A DNA stretch of 64,000 nucleotides from Bacillus sp. ZZV12-4809 (GTDB lineage Bacteria; Bacillota; Bacilli; Bacillales; Cytobacillaceae). Positions within the stretch are counted from its first letter, which is position 1, and every line of letters starts with the position of its first letter. Made by a program: the position numbers and the translations under genes. Below the pieces are notes generated by a model that saw nothing but the letters and a program-made list of their open reading frames with translations, was not told the DNA's origin and searched no databases. Shown here piece after piece: positions 9,162 through 17,046 of the stretch. The DNA is taken from the NCBI RefSeq assembly GCF_009849585.1, contig NZ_VCRN01000001.1:434001-498000 (forward strand). The letters run 5' to 3'.

Positions 9162-9283
9162 TTTGCGCCTCCCATATAAGACACTCTATTTTCTATATTT
9201 ACTTTTAAATTCTCCGAGGATGAATTTAATTCCTTTTTTATCACCTTATTCTGTAACAACCTTCTCCTCTCTTGTATTAAAAG

Positions 9284-9306
9284 AAAAAGCTGCCTTATCG
9301 GCAGCT
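9284..9306 (-). terminator. terminator of the padR-DUF2812 unit
   Basis: Minus strand AGCTGCC-GATAA-GGCAGCT followed by TTTTC. About 55 bases past the DUF2812 stop. Confidence 0.85.
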
Positions 9307-9359
9307 GCTCTTTAATTAGCAACACAAGCAGGAGCAATAAAAAGGTCTAAAAACGTATA

Positions 9360-10073
9360 CTAAGCTTTCTTCTCCCACACTTTAGTATAGAAAGACATAA
9401 TAACCCAAATAGCAGCCGGAAGTGTGATTGCTCCAATAAGCATATACATTAACATGTTAAATGTATTGCCATTTGCATATAACAAAATAAAAACAGCTAT
9501 TAAGAAGACCAGAACTGGAATAGTCTTTATAAGAACAACTAATCCATTTTTTTCTTTTACCTTCCATTTGTTCTTGTACGTCGCGATTACAGTCCAAGCT
9601 GCCGGAATGGCAATGGCAGTGAAAATAACAGCTATTGCAAACAGTATTGATTGAACTAGAGCGGAGCTTAGCGCTGCTCCAACCCATGCAAGAACTGTTA
9701 CTAAAATGAACGGGATGGCAAAATAATTCATAGTATGAGCTAAATTTTCATACTTTTCAGCAGATGTGTCACGGTCGCTATAAATCGGTTTTGTATTAGG
9801 TTTCGCTCGAAATAAATGAATATCTCCTTCTGAAGCAATATGCGACCATCCAGAAGCTGAAAAAAAGGCAAAGTATTCTTCTTCATCCCCTTTTAATGAA
9901 CGGTAATCTACACTGTAGATATAATCTGCACTTTCCCCTTTTTTCAAAGTATATCCCATACCTTTAAAACCACTGACATGCCAGCCTTTCAATGAAAAAC
10001 GGCGTAATTTTTCCATATCCTTATCCTCTGAAAAAGCTAGCCCGCCTGACATGATATACTTTGTTTGTTTCAT
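9360..10073 (-). CDS. DUF2812 membrane protein
   Basis: The N-terminal 110 residues form the soluble DUF2812 domain, recognisable by LRRFSLKGWHVSGFKGMGY and the DYIYSVDYR strand. Four hydrophobic segments follow (about 115-135, 138-160, 180-200, 205-228), each ending in positive charges. The gene overlaps padR by 4 bases, so translation is coupled. DUF2812 genes usually sit next to PadR regulators in Bacillus, and the pair is thought to respond to membrane or antimicrobial stress; no direct function is established. Confidence 0.85.
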   Translation of the reverse strand: MKQTKYIMSGGLAFSEDKDMEKLRRFSLKGWHVSGFKGMGYTLKKGESADYIYSVDYRSLKGDEEEYFAFFSASGWSHIASEGDIHLFRAKPNTKPIYSDRDTSAEKYENLAHTMNYFAIPFILVTVLAWVGAALSSALVQSILFAIAVIFTAIAIPAAWTVIATYKNKWKVKEKNGLVVLIKTIPVLVFLIAVFILLYANGNTFNMLMYMLIGAITLPAAIWVIMSFYTKVWEKKA

Positions 10074-10387
10074 TCTTCCCCCTCCTTCAGTCCCGATTCT
10101 GCTAAGTGAATCATCAGTTTCCTAATCTTCACATCTTCTTCTAATACTTCCCTGCCCTTGTCAGTAAGCAGATACGTCTTTCGCCTTGAATCTGACCCAT
10201 CATGCAAATAAATCCAGTCTTGATTTAATAATTTTCTAATTATCGTGTACATTGAAGCAGGTCCTATCGTAATTTCTCCTTTTGTTGTTTCCTCAATTAA
10301 GCTCATAATGGCGTAGCCATGCCTTGGCTTCGTTAAAGCAGCCATAATGTAAAACATCGAATCCGTTAATTGCTCCTTTTTCTTCAA
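10070..10387 (-). CDS. PadR-family transcriptional regulator
   Basis: A 105-residue winged-helix protein. PadR features are the N-terminal LTDSMFYIMAALTKPRHGYAI, the recognition segment GPASMYTIIRKLL and the wing SRRKTYLLTDKGREVL. The short C-terminal helix marks it as the PadR-s1 subgroup. It precedes and overlaps the DUF2812 gene. Palindromic AT-rich boxes lie just upstream and suggest autorepression. Confidence 0.9.
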   Translation of the reverse strand: MKKKEQLTDSMFYIMAALTKPRHGYAIMSLIEETTKGEITIGPASMYTIIRKLLNQDWIYLHDGSDSRRKTYLLTDKGREVLEEDVKIRKLMIHLAESGLKEGEE

Positions 10388-10416
10388 TCCATCACCCTCT
10401 ATATCTCATTAAGATA

Positions 10417-10496
10417 TATCACTATATGATACATGTATCTAAAAACAATATATCATCATATTATATATATGTCTAGAGTTATATCACATAATGATA
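10417..10496. promoter_or_regulatory. putative PadR operator cluster
   Basis: Three related boxes lie upstream of padR: TATCA-N5-TGATA at 10417-10431, TATCA-N5-TTATA at 10451-10465 and TATCA-N5-TGATA at 10482-10496. Their starts are 34 and 31 bases apart, about three helical turns. GATACATGTATC (10428-10439) is a further perfect palindrome. Binding by PadR is inferred from position. Confidence 0.55.
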
Positions 10497-10592
10497 TATA
10501 AAATTTTTGTAATTTGTACTTTATAATTAAAAAAGAGCCCTTAATATGGTTCCCCTCTAAATCTTCAAACACATGATTTTATTTATCAATAC

Positions 10593-10615
10593 AAAAAAGC
10601 TGCCTGAACGACAGC
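10593..10615 (-). terminator. weak minus-strand terminator-like hairpin
   Basis: GCTG(T)C/GGCAGC stem followed by T-rich sequence on the minus strand; no intact gene feeds into it other than the GNAT at 10887. Confidence 0.4.
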
Positions 10616-10771
10616 GACAGAATTTGTTCGAAAATGAAAGAGATTAGAATAAATATAATGAAAGCAAGAACTAATCAAACTGTAACCGGAATAGCAAGTG
10701 AATTCCAATTACTTTAGAGCTTCAACAAAATTGCCTGTTAGTTGAAGATTAAGTCATTGTTTCCTGCGCGT

Positions 10772-10812
10772 TATCAAGAAGATCCTTATTGTCAAAAGAT
10801 CTTGATTGTTTT
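10772..10812 (+). terminator. plus-strand terminator-like hairpin with no clear gene
   Basis: ATCAAGAAGATC pairs with GATCTTGAT with one bulge and is followed by GTTTTTC. I see no plus-strand gene before it; the 10500-10886 gap otherwise holds nothing recognisable. Confidence 0.4.
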
Positions 10813-10886
10813 TCGCCTTTTATGGAAGTACAATTTCTCGATTTAGATAGGGGTTCTGCTTTCTGAAAAATCCATTAACATCATTC

Positions 10887-11405
10887 TTATGAATAAACAT
10901 GCTTAAATACCCAGTTTTTAAAGGATTGATATGCTTGTTCTTGTAATGGTGCAGGGTAAGACATTAATACAAGCGCAACCGAACTTTGCCCTTTTGCAAG
11001 TGCTGGTTGAACATACCCCCACTGACTAAGGCTAAAGCCATTTCGTTCATAAAAATCCGCTCTTCTTTTTTCGATTTCTCCCTCAGGCGGTTCGATTTCA
11101 ATCACGACAGGTTTTTCATGCTGCATAAGAAATTCTTGAAGAAGCTTCGACCCTAAGCCGCCATTGCGAAAGCTTTCTTTAACTGCAAAATGCTCCAGGA
11201 AGATAAAATCAGGTCCTTCCCATGCAGCAAAAAAAGCAGCAAGCTCGTGATCTTTTTCATAAACATATATTTGATAGTTAGGGTGAGAAAGTAATGCACG
11301 TTGTGTTTGATAGGGCCTATATTCATCACGAGGGAAGGAGTCTTCCATTAATTGATAGAAGCTTTCAAATTGTTCTTCTTGTAAAATTGTTAGCATTTGA
11401 TTCAC
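10887..11405 (-). CDS. GNAT acetyltransferase
   Basis: 172 residues with the GNAT core: FIFLEHFAVKESFRNGGLGSKLLQEFL carries beta4 and the pyrophosphate loop (R-x-x-G-x-G/L), and ADFYERNGFSL is the typical C-terminal strand. The N-terminal ESFYQLMEDSFPRDEYR resembles acetyltransferases of the YjgM/YkwB type. Substrate unknown. Single gene with its own upstream gap. Confidence 0.85.
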   Translation of the reverse strand: MNQMLTILQEEQFESFYQLMEDSFPRDEYRPYQTQRALLSHPNYQIYVYEKDHELAAFFAAWEGPDFIFLEHFAVKESFRNGGLGSKLLQEFLMQHEKPVVIEIEPPEGEIEKRRADFYERNGFSLSQWGYVQPALAKGQSSVALVLMSYPAPLQEQAYQSFKNWVFKHVYS

Positions 11406-11519
11406 CTTACTGACTTTTTATTTTGTTATTACTCGCGGAACTTCATGGTGATAGATGCATGATGTGCACGATCTACATAACCGTATTTGGTTCGATTGTT
11501 TAATTAATAGCAAAAGACA

Positions 11520-12224
11520 TTATTGTAGGATTACCTCATCGCCAACCTTGACTTCACCAAAACGTACAACCTTTGCCCAAACGCCGAATGTTCCATTATG
11601 ATTATTAACCAGGTGCCGGAGGATTCGATCATCCTCTTTTAAGTCCTCTTGTTGATTATTCACCATTACACACCTTGGAAGCAGAGCAGCCACTCTCAGA
11701 ATAACATTTGGTCCGACTTTAATTAATCGGTCAATCCAATCATCTTCCAGGTATCCCGGTGCTTCTGTATCAATTAAAAAGTTTGCCCTAAAACGGCGAA
11801 TGTCTGCCGGCTCTCCTAATTCCTTTCTCAACTGACGCAGTGCGGAAGTTGTAATGATACTGATTGGTCCCTCATCAAAATGAGAGATAGACTCTTCTCT
11901 TGACAAGGATACTTGAACCCCAAGACACTCAGTCAACTTCTCATTTATGACATGGTTATCAGCTCGATATTCAGTTCCATCAGGCATCTTAATGATTGGA
12001 ACAGTCCCCTCATATCGAAACTTAAATTGAAATAACCCATCCATCCGCTGAAAGCGGCGTGTTGTCTTCCCGCTGCCGAACTTTCCATTTGTGTTTTTTA
12101 TTGCCCACAGGCGATCTCCAATAAGACCGCGCTCATCAACTGAAGCTTTCGACAATGGCTCTCCCAGAATTGATTTTACCGGAAAACGGTAAATTTCCTT
12201 CAAACTCCCTGCTTTATCATTCAA
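11520..12224 (-). CDS. MOSC-domain protein
   Basis: The protein begins with the MOSC N-terminal beta-barrel (LKEIYRFPVKSILGEPL) and continues into the MOSC domain, with the conserved cysteine in LLPRCVMVNNQQ near residue 187. MOSC proteins bind the molybdenum cofactor or transfer sulfur; relatives include YiiM/YcbX-type reductases of N-hydroxylated compounds. A modAB pair lies about 18 kb away but is not linked by operon structure. Redox partner and substrate unknown. Confidence 0.87.
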   Translation of the reverse strand: MNDKAGSLKEIYRFPVKSILGEPLSKASVDERGLIGDRLWAIKNTNGKFGSGKTTRRFQRMDGLFQFKFRYEGTVPIIKMPDGTEYRADNHVINEKLTECLGVQVSLSREESISHFDEGPISIITTSALRQLRKELGEPADIRRFRANFLIDTEAPGYLEDDWIDRLIKVGPNVILRVAALLPRCVMVNNQQEDLKEDDRILRHLVNNHNGTFGVWAKVVRFGEVKVGDEVILQ

Positions 12225-12340
12225 AGCTTTACCCCCATGTTTCTTTTGAAGTATTTTTTTCTCTTATATTTATTTTATATTCTTCTTCAAGAAACCTGCC
12301 TTGTTAGTCAATAATAATTCAAGGGCTTGATCTTTAAAGA

Positions 12341-12430
12341 CTAGCGCATCTTATTGAGCCAATTACTGGTACGATCGGCGCGCCACCATGGTTCAATATT
12401 TACACCCTGAAAAAAGAAACCCTCCCTTAT
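12341..12430 (-). other. possible coding remnant (C-terminal fragment)
   Basis: Minus-strand open segment without a start, ending at TAG 12341. Its translation ends EPWWRADRTSNWLNKMR, which looks protein-like, and it lies beyond the terminator of the TIM-barrel gene. It may be the tail of a lost gene. The same bases give the string GGCGCGCCACCATGG on the plus strand. Confidence 0.3.
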
Positions 12431-12445
12431 TTAAGGGTGAGTTTC
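12410..12445 (-). terminator. terminator of the TIM-barrel gene
   Basis: Minus-strand GAAACTCACCCTT pairs with AAGGGAGGGTTTC with two mismatches, then TTTTTT. Confidence 0.75.
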
Positions 12446-12501
12446 AAAGGATTGTTCTCTTATACATACTAAACCAATTGGCAAACTAAACCCAACTCAA
12501 T

Positions 12502-13518
12502 TCAGCCTTTATAATAATCGGCAAGAGCCGTGAACGCAGTCTTGGGTTCCCAAGGCATATCCGGGTATGTGCGGCCGAGTCGATCTTCAAGCACCTTTAC
12601 CACTCCGTAACTAGCCAAGTCGAAGTCTTTGCTGGGATTGCTGCGGTGTGGCAGGTCGTAGCGAGCGAAGGTGTTAACGAATGCAGTGTCTACACCTTCC
12701 GTGTTGAAAATGTCCAGCAGTTCACATAAGTATCTGGCTTGTTCCGCCTCATCCCGGGTGTATTCGCCGTTCAGGCGGATTGGCCTGCCGTCCTCCCCCC
12801 ACTCGACGATCATATCTCCGCGCCCGCCTCTGTCAGCGGCTCCGCAATAAGTGGTGCATCCGAACTCGGTTATCGCGACAGGCTTTCCTTGCGAGACTAA
12901 GGCACGGACGCCATCGCTAAAACGCTCTGCGTCTTCTATGGATCGATAGCCCGCATCGGTTGAAATGAAATCAAAAGGTGTCCAGTCGACGCCTTCAAAC
13001 GGGAGCGATGCATAGCTGATCTTCCCGCCAAACCGCTTACGGACAACTCCCACAGCCTTGTCGAGAAAGGCGTTGATTCGGATAGGGAGCTCTCCAATAA
13101 CCTCTCGCAGTTTATGTGGCGCAGTCAGAAGCTTAACCCTCTCTTTGAAGGTATCACCTGGAAGAAGGCCGGCAGTAAACAGGCTCAGTTCGGATCCCGT
13201 TACAAATACTATTTCAGCACCCTGCTTCCGTAGATGCTCGGCGTGTTCGGCACAGTCTGCGAGGATGGCAAGGAGCTCATCAGCTGTCAGATCACATGTG
13301 AACGGACAGAGCCAGATGTCCAGACCGGCGTTAGCAGCATGGTCAGCCGCTAACTTCAATCGTTCTGGATCTCCTCCCGTAATGCGCACTGCTGTACAGT
13401 GCAGATCCTCTCGAATAATCCGCATTTCCCGCTGGACAACCTCCGGATCAAACTGTTCACGGGTAGTTATTCCGGCATTAATAAAGCCGGTATCGTAGGT
13501 GATTCCTTTTCCCCGCAT
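12502..13518 (-). CDS. TIM-barrel protein of foreign composition (often annotated 'abortive infection protein')
   Basis: The 338-residue product looks like a glycoside-hydrolase-type TIM barrel: NAGLDIWLCPFTCDLTADEL, EIVFVTGSELSLF, and KPVAITEFGCTTYCGA, where the glutamate after IT is in the usual nucleophile position. I recall similar proteins annotated as abortive infection proteins in actinobacteria and Paenibacillus, but I know of no experimental proof. Base composition is foreign: the line 12781-12840 is 70% G+C by count and 12541-12600 is 55%, against roughly 40% around it. Its start overlaps the end of the MerR gene by 52 bases. Transfer into the MerR locus is a reasonable inference. 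Confidence 0.65.
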   Translation of the reverse strand: MRGKGITYDTGFINAGITTREQFDPEVVQREMRIIREDLHCTAVRITGGDPERLKLAADHAANAGLDIWLCPFTCDLTADELLAILADCAEHAEHLRKQGAEIVFVTGSELSLFTAGLLPGDTFKERVKLLTAPHKLREVIGELPIRINAFLDKAVGVVRKRFGGKISYASLPFEGVDWTPFDFISTDAGYRSIEDAERFSDGVRALVSQGKPVAITEFGCTTYCGAADRGGRGDMIVEWGEDGRPIRLNGEYTRDEAEQARYLCELLDIFNTEGVDTAFVNTFARYDLPHRSNPSKDFDLASYGVVKVLEDRLGRTYPDMPWEPKTAFTALADYYKG

Positions 13519-14261
13519 GATTCTTTCCCTTTCTTATCAAGATCAATGTGTAACTCAGCTTTCTTGATGTAGTCAGCAAGATGTCTATCCAGTCCAAGTC
13601 TCTCCCCTATTTCAGGATTCTCTTTATAATAGTGGGCAGCTGCTTTGGTTAAATCGGAATCCCCAAAACTCAACTGATTGAATAATTCAGCCCATTGTTT
13701 CACCAATTGTATAACCGTCAGATTCTCAGGCGGTATTCCCTTCTCATATTCACAGCGAATCTTTGCAGTTATTTCTAGCCATTCACTGACCATCTGCTTT
13801 CTTTCCTCTAATCCAAGCTGTTTGAACATCTTTTCCTGTTGATCCTGGGTAAAGTATTTATCCTTACTCCTATTGATCACTTCAATTAAGTTTAGGAATT
13901 GCTCTGACTCCACTTCCTGCTGACTGTTAAGCAATTCATAAATCCTTTCCAAACGGCTGCACAATTGTTCTTGAATCTGTATTGACTCTCTTACACTTTC
14001 CAGCTGTACTTTTATCACTTCGGCCGGATTCAGCTTTGGATTTTCCATCATCCTCTTAATCTCTTCTAAGGCAAAACCCAGCTGCTTAAGTGACATAATT
14101 TGCTGCAGCCTGGAAATATCTGTTTCCGTATAGATTCTATGTCCCTTTTCAGAAGACTTCGAAGGAGTAAACAAACCAATTTTGTCATAGTGATGGAGCA
14201 TTCGTACCGTGAGTCCAGTTTGCTTAGCTAATTCTCCAACTTTCCACGTTTTTTTATCCAT
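13467..14261 (-). CDS. MerR-family regulator with TipAS-like domain
   Basis: The first 75 residues are a MerR DNA-binding domain (VGELAKQTGLTVRMLHHYDKIGL, then GHRIYTETDISRLQQI and the coiled-coil start). The C-terminal 150 residues match the TipAS helical drug-binding domain (YFTQDQQEKMFKQLG..., AAHYYKENPEIGERLGLD). I chose ATG 14261 behind AGAGGGG. The last 17 codons lie inside the next gene and look unlike a TipAS tail (KKGKESCGEKESPTIP), so the 3' end may have been replaced when the high-GC gene arrived. TipAS regulators bind thiopeptides or other multidrug ligands and activate efflux. Confidence 0.87.
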   Translation of the reverse strand: MDKKTWKVGELAKQTGLTVRMLHHYDKIGLFTPSKSSEKGHRIYTETDISRLQQIMSLKQLGFALEEIKRMMENPKLNPAEVIKVQLESVRESIQIQEQLCSRLERIYELLNSQQEVESEQFLNLIEVINRSKDKYFTQDQQEKMFKQLGLEERKQMVSEWLEITAKIRCEYEKGIPPENLTVIQLVKQWAELFNQLSFGDSDLTKAAAHYYKENPEIGERLGLDRHLADYIKKAELHIDLDKKGKESCGEKESPTIPALLMPE

Positions 14262-14304
14262 TATCAACCCCTCTTTTCATACAATTATTTTCACTGGCAA
14301 CATT

Positions 14305-14335
14305 ACTATACAACCTGACACCGTGTTAGGTTCAA
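14305..14335 (-). promoter_or_regulatory. MerR-type promoter with 19-bp spacer
   Basis: On the minus strand, -35 TTGAAC and -10 TATAGT are separated by exactly 19 bases. The spacer holds the near-perfect palindrome CCTAACAC-G-GTGTCAGG. Both features are hallmarks of promoters twisted by MerR regulators, and it drives the merR gene itself. Confidence 0.85.
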
Positions 14336-14408
14336 GTACCCTTTTTAAACTTTTTGGGCAGACGGAACTTAATTTAGTCTTTGTTAAATAGTATTGGTGT
14401 TTTTCAGG

Positions 14409-14443
14409 CAAAAAAATAGAGGAACGTCTGATTTGGGCGTTCC
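14409..14443 (-). terminator. terminator of VOC gene
   Basis: GGAACG/CGTTCC stem with 11-base loop and a T-rich tail on the minus strand. Confidence 0.7.
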
Positions 14444-14451
14444 CCTTCTTC

Positions 14452-14823
14452 TTACCAGTGTACTTGAAGTTTATTGCCATTTGGATCATAAAAGTGGAAA
14501 AAGGCATGACCATTATCTTCTTTTATATCCTCCACCTTAACTTGATGATCCCTTAAGTGCTGATGAAATTTAGATAGTTCTGGACTAGTAAAACCAATGC
14601 TGAATTCTGGTTCATTATCCAATGTAAAATGGGCAAATGTTTCATCTGGGGTAGGGACTAAGATAAGTAAGAAAGGTCCTTCATTTACTTTTATAATGGC
14701 AAGTTCCTTAGTCTTGTTTAGTAACTGGAGCCCTAAAACGTCTCTATACCATTGTGCAGACAGTTCTAAATCTTTTACAGGAATTCTAATATAATGCACT
14801 TGTTCAATAAATGAATTACACAT
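14452..14823 (-). CDS. VOC-superfamily protein
   Basis: The 123-residue protein has EQVHYIRIPVKDLELSAQWYRDVLGL at the start, with the first metal ligand histidine, and AFFHFYDPNGNKLQVHW at the end, where the usual terminal glutamate is replaced by Q. Loss of that ligand suggests a binding role or a changed metal site. AAAGGAGAG precedes ATG 14823. Confidence 0.83.
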   Translation of the reverse strand: MCNSFIEQVHYIRIPVKDLELSAQWYRDVLGLQLLNKTKELAIIKVNEGPFLLILVPTPDETFAHFTLDNEPEFSIGFTSPELSKFHQHLRDHQVKVEDIKEDNGHAFFHFYDPNGNKLQVHW

Positions 14824-15032
14824 AGCTTCTCTCCTTTAGTTAATCCGGTATATTGATACCAGACGCTCCAGCCTCCTGAAATCGCCAGAAGTATCAGTAA
14901 AAGATTGCGTTGAGAACTAATCCTGGAGCTGGAGCCAGTAAATATTAAAGATAACGCCAGCACCAAAATTCCGATAGTTAACAGCCCGAAAATAATCGGA
15001 TGAAAGGCTGAAGAAGATCTAAGAATGGGCAT
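14775..15032 (-). CDS. possible small membrane protein or fragment
   Basis: An 85-codon frame with two hydrophobic stretches (IIFGLLTIGILVLALSLIF; NLLLILLAISGGWSVWY). The ATG has no ribosome site, comes directly after an in-frame TGA, and the last 16 codons run into the VOC gene. The composition is membrane-like, so it may be the 3' part of a decayed gene rather than an expressed protein. Confidence 0.35.
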   Translation of the reverse strand: MPILRSSSAFHPIIFGLLTIGILVLALSLIFTGSSSRISSQRNLLLILLAISGGWSVWYQYTGLTKGEKLCVIHLLNKCIILEFL

Positions 15033-15060
15033 TCACTGAAAAAGGTGCTGCAAATTTAGA

Positions 15061-15788
15061 CTATTTTTCAAGTAACCTTTTTATCGCACACACTACAACT
15101 TCCGGTTCATCATTTTGTATATAGTGAGCACTGTTTTCAGCAATTACCAATTCCCCATCTGTAGATATTTCAAGAATCTCTCTCTGCATTTCATTCCATA
15201 ACTTTTGTGATTCCATAGAATAATGAGCTTTCTTACCCGCTGAAAGAACAATTAATGGTACATTTAGCTTTTGTCTAATGTCTTTTAACTGCTTTAGGCT
15301 TTCTACAAATTCGTCATAATTTCCTTCGTATACGAATTGTTTGTTATAGGCTTGTTGAAAATCTAGTGACATTGCAGGGAGAAAGCGCTCTCTATAATCT
15401 TCTGGAGTTGAGTCAACCAAGAGCAGGCCATGAACTTCATTTGGATATTCTGCAGCAAACATCCGCATATTTACTCCGCCAAATGAATGACCTACTAATA
15501 ATAGGGAGGATTAATCCTGGCTTCACTAAGCAGTTCCTTTAATTCCTTTACCATCTCCCGGCTGGTTCTGGGATTAGAGCTTGCTTCACTTTTTCCAAGT
15601 CCGGCTCTATCATAAACTAGTACACTGGAGAGCATTGAAATCTCTTTGAATACTGAATTCCAGGCCTTAGAGTAGTCTCCATATCCAGCATCCATTATGA
15701 CTGTTGGTTTTCCGTTATTTTCCCCTGCCAATCTAGCATACAGTTTACAATTACTTATAGGTATAAGCAATTCCTTCATTCCTCTCAT
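15061..15788 (-). pseudogene. alpha/beta hydrolase broken by a single-base deletion
   Basis: The first part (from about 15788 to 15495) has GKPTVIMDAGYGDYSKAW and VLVYDRAGLGKSE, the oxyanion and post-strand-4 segments of alpha/beta hydrolases. It then stops at two TAGs. Restoring one T in TATTATTAG near 15494 gives LLVGHSFGGVNMRMFAAEYP, which holds the nucleophile elbow G-H-S-F-G, and the frame runs to 15061. The acid and histidine (SAHYIQNDEPEVV) lie in the second part. Repaired length is 729 nt, 242 residues. The break falls directly before the catalytic serine, so neither half can be active. Confidence 0.8.
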
Positions 15789-15855
15789 TCTCCAACTATC
15801 CATAGCTAAGATATAATTAATAGGGCCCAGGCAGCTAACCTGCCCCGTTTCTATC

Positions 15856-15881
15856 AAAAAAAGCCACCTGATTCGGCAGCT
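15856..15881 (-). terminator. terminator of DUF402 gene
   Basis: Minus strand AGCTGCC/GGTGGCT with two wobble pairs, then seven Ts. Confidence 0.7.
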
Positions 15882-15922
15882 CGACTTTAACAAAGAATAG
15901 GGCCCCGCCAGATTGGGATCAG

Positions 15923-16459
15923 TCACCTATTTTCAAGGTCTATGAAATTTTTAAGTAGGGCTGCAACCTGGTTGTTGAATGGGAAATTCCCCTGTCTCAC
16001 CACTTCTTTTAACCTTTCAAGTGCTCTTAAGGCCTCGACCTTTAATTCTTCAGAATACCCATATTTAATACAATTTATTTCAAACTCATCCTCATCAACT
16101 ACTGTCCAACCTTTATTCTTCTCCTGAATAAAGTCTAAATCTAAATCAACAAAACTTATTTCTTCATTATTAAATAAGGATGGTTTTGCTACATTGCAAT
16201 AAGCAGATACAACTTTTCCATCTTCAACTTCCATCGCAGCTGTGAACCATTCTTTTAAAGAAAAATACTCTATAGAAGTATTATCAATAGTAAAAACAGT
16301 ATTTTTGGTATGGTGAATTAATTTGCGGCCTGGTTTACACAGCACAAGTAAATAATCTGAGGTGTGAGAAATTAATTCGCCTTCCCATTCATAGTGAAGA
16401 ATATTAGGGAATTTAAGGGATTTAATTTTTACAGCTTTGCTCAATATAATCATCCTCAA
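15923..16459 (-). CDS. DUF402-family protein
   Basis: The 178-residue product fits the DUF402 fold (nucleoside phosphatase-like beta barrel): GWTVVDEDEFEINCIKYGYSEEL near residue 115-140 carries the D/E-rich metal site, and EYFSLKEWFTAAMEVEDGKVVSAYCNV the preceding strand. Characterised relatives hydrolyse nucleoside di- and triphosphates or assist RNases. TTG 16459 and ATG 16453 are both possible starts, with TTGAGG overlapping. Confidence 0.8.
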   Translation of the reverse strand: MRMIILSKAVKIKSLKFPNILHYEWEGELISHTSDYLLVLCKPGRKLIHHTKNTVFTIDNTSIEYFSLKEWFTAAMEVEDGKVVSAYCNVAKPSLFNNEEISFVDLDLDFIQEKNKGWTVVDEDEFEINCIKYGYSEELKVEALRALERLKEVVRQGNFPFNNQVAALLKNFIDLENR

Positions 16460-16625
16460 AAAAAGATTCTAACTATTTCGCATGATAATAGGAGAGTCGC
16501 CCAATTGATAGGAGTAAACCTTTTAATTAAAATCCTGAATTTTACATTTATTTCTCAATTTATCATAATAAAAGCTTAATGATAAGGATCGTTTCACAAT
16601 AGTCAAATAAGAAAAGCCACTTAGA

Positions 16626-16934
16626 TTATTGCTTAAATGATAACCCTTCTTCTTCTAAGGAGGCTCTCATAATAGGCAAGGAAGCTGGCCCAATGCCATG
16701 AATTTTTAATATCTCTTTTTCTGTGTAATTTGATAGTTTTTTCAAAGTGTCTATTCCTTGGCCAGTCAGTGCATTCCTTGCAGGAGCACTGAGTTTCGAA
16801 AGGAAGCCGCTTTTTGGTTTATTCTCTTTATCACATGTAGGGCAGCTATTACACTCACTGCTTTTATAAAACCTATGTCCCTTTTCACAAACCCTTAAAC
16901 TTTTATCTGCTTTCAAAATCATTCCTCCAATCAT
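16626..16934 (-). CDS. zinc-ribbon plus RNA polymerase alpha-CTD-like helix-hairpin-helix protein
   Basis: Two modules are visible in 102 residues. The N-terminal part has a cysteine/histidine cluster (CEKGHRFYKSSECNSCPTC) suited to one zinc. The C-terminal 55 residues (APARNALTGQGIDTLKKL, then TEKEILKIHGIGPASL) closely follow the helix-hairpin-helix pattern of the RNA polymerase alpha-subunit C-terminal domain. It could bind DNA or another HhH partner. Two starts are possible: 16934, or ATG 16922 immediately after GGAGG. Confidence 0.72.
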   Translation of the reverse strand: MIGGMILKADKSLRVCEKGHRFYKSSECNSCPTCDKENKPKSGFLSKLSAPARNALTGQGIDTLKKLSNYTEKEILKIHGIGPASLPIMRASLEEEGLSFKQ

Positions 16935-17002
16935 ATTCTATTCCGGTGTTATCTATTATGAATTGTATATTAATTATACAAACTCGACAAAAGCATGAAT
17001 AT

Positions 17003-17035
17003 AAAAAAAGATCGGCTTGAAATGGACAGCCGATC
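17003..17035 (-). terminator. strong terminator of ATP-grasp gene
   Basis: Minus strand GGATCGGCT...AGCCGATC, nine pairs, followed by seven Ts. Confidence 0.9.
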
Positions 17036-17046
17036 CTTGATATTTT

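Noticed and set aside
9146..9337. 63-codon minus-strand frame (MLLLVLLIKEQLPIRQ...)
   Set aside because: It runs through the padR-unit terminator and overlaps the better-supported small membrane gene; no ribosome site.
12502..14267. A complete phage-defence island around the TIM-barrel gene
   Set aside because: Neighbours are VOC, MOSC and GNAT genes; the defence label rests only on recalled annotation.
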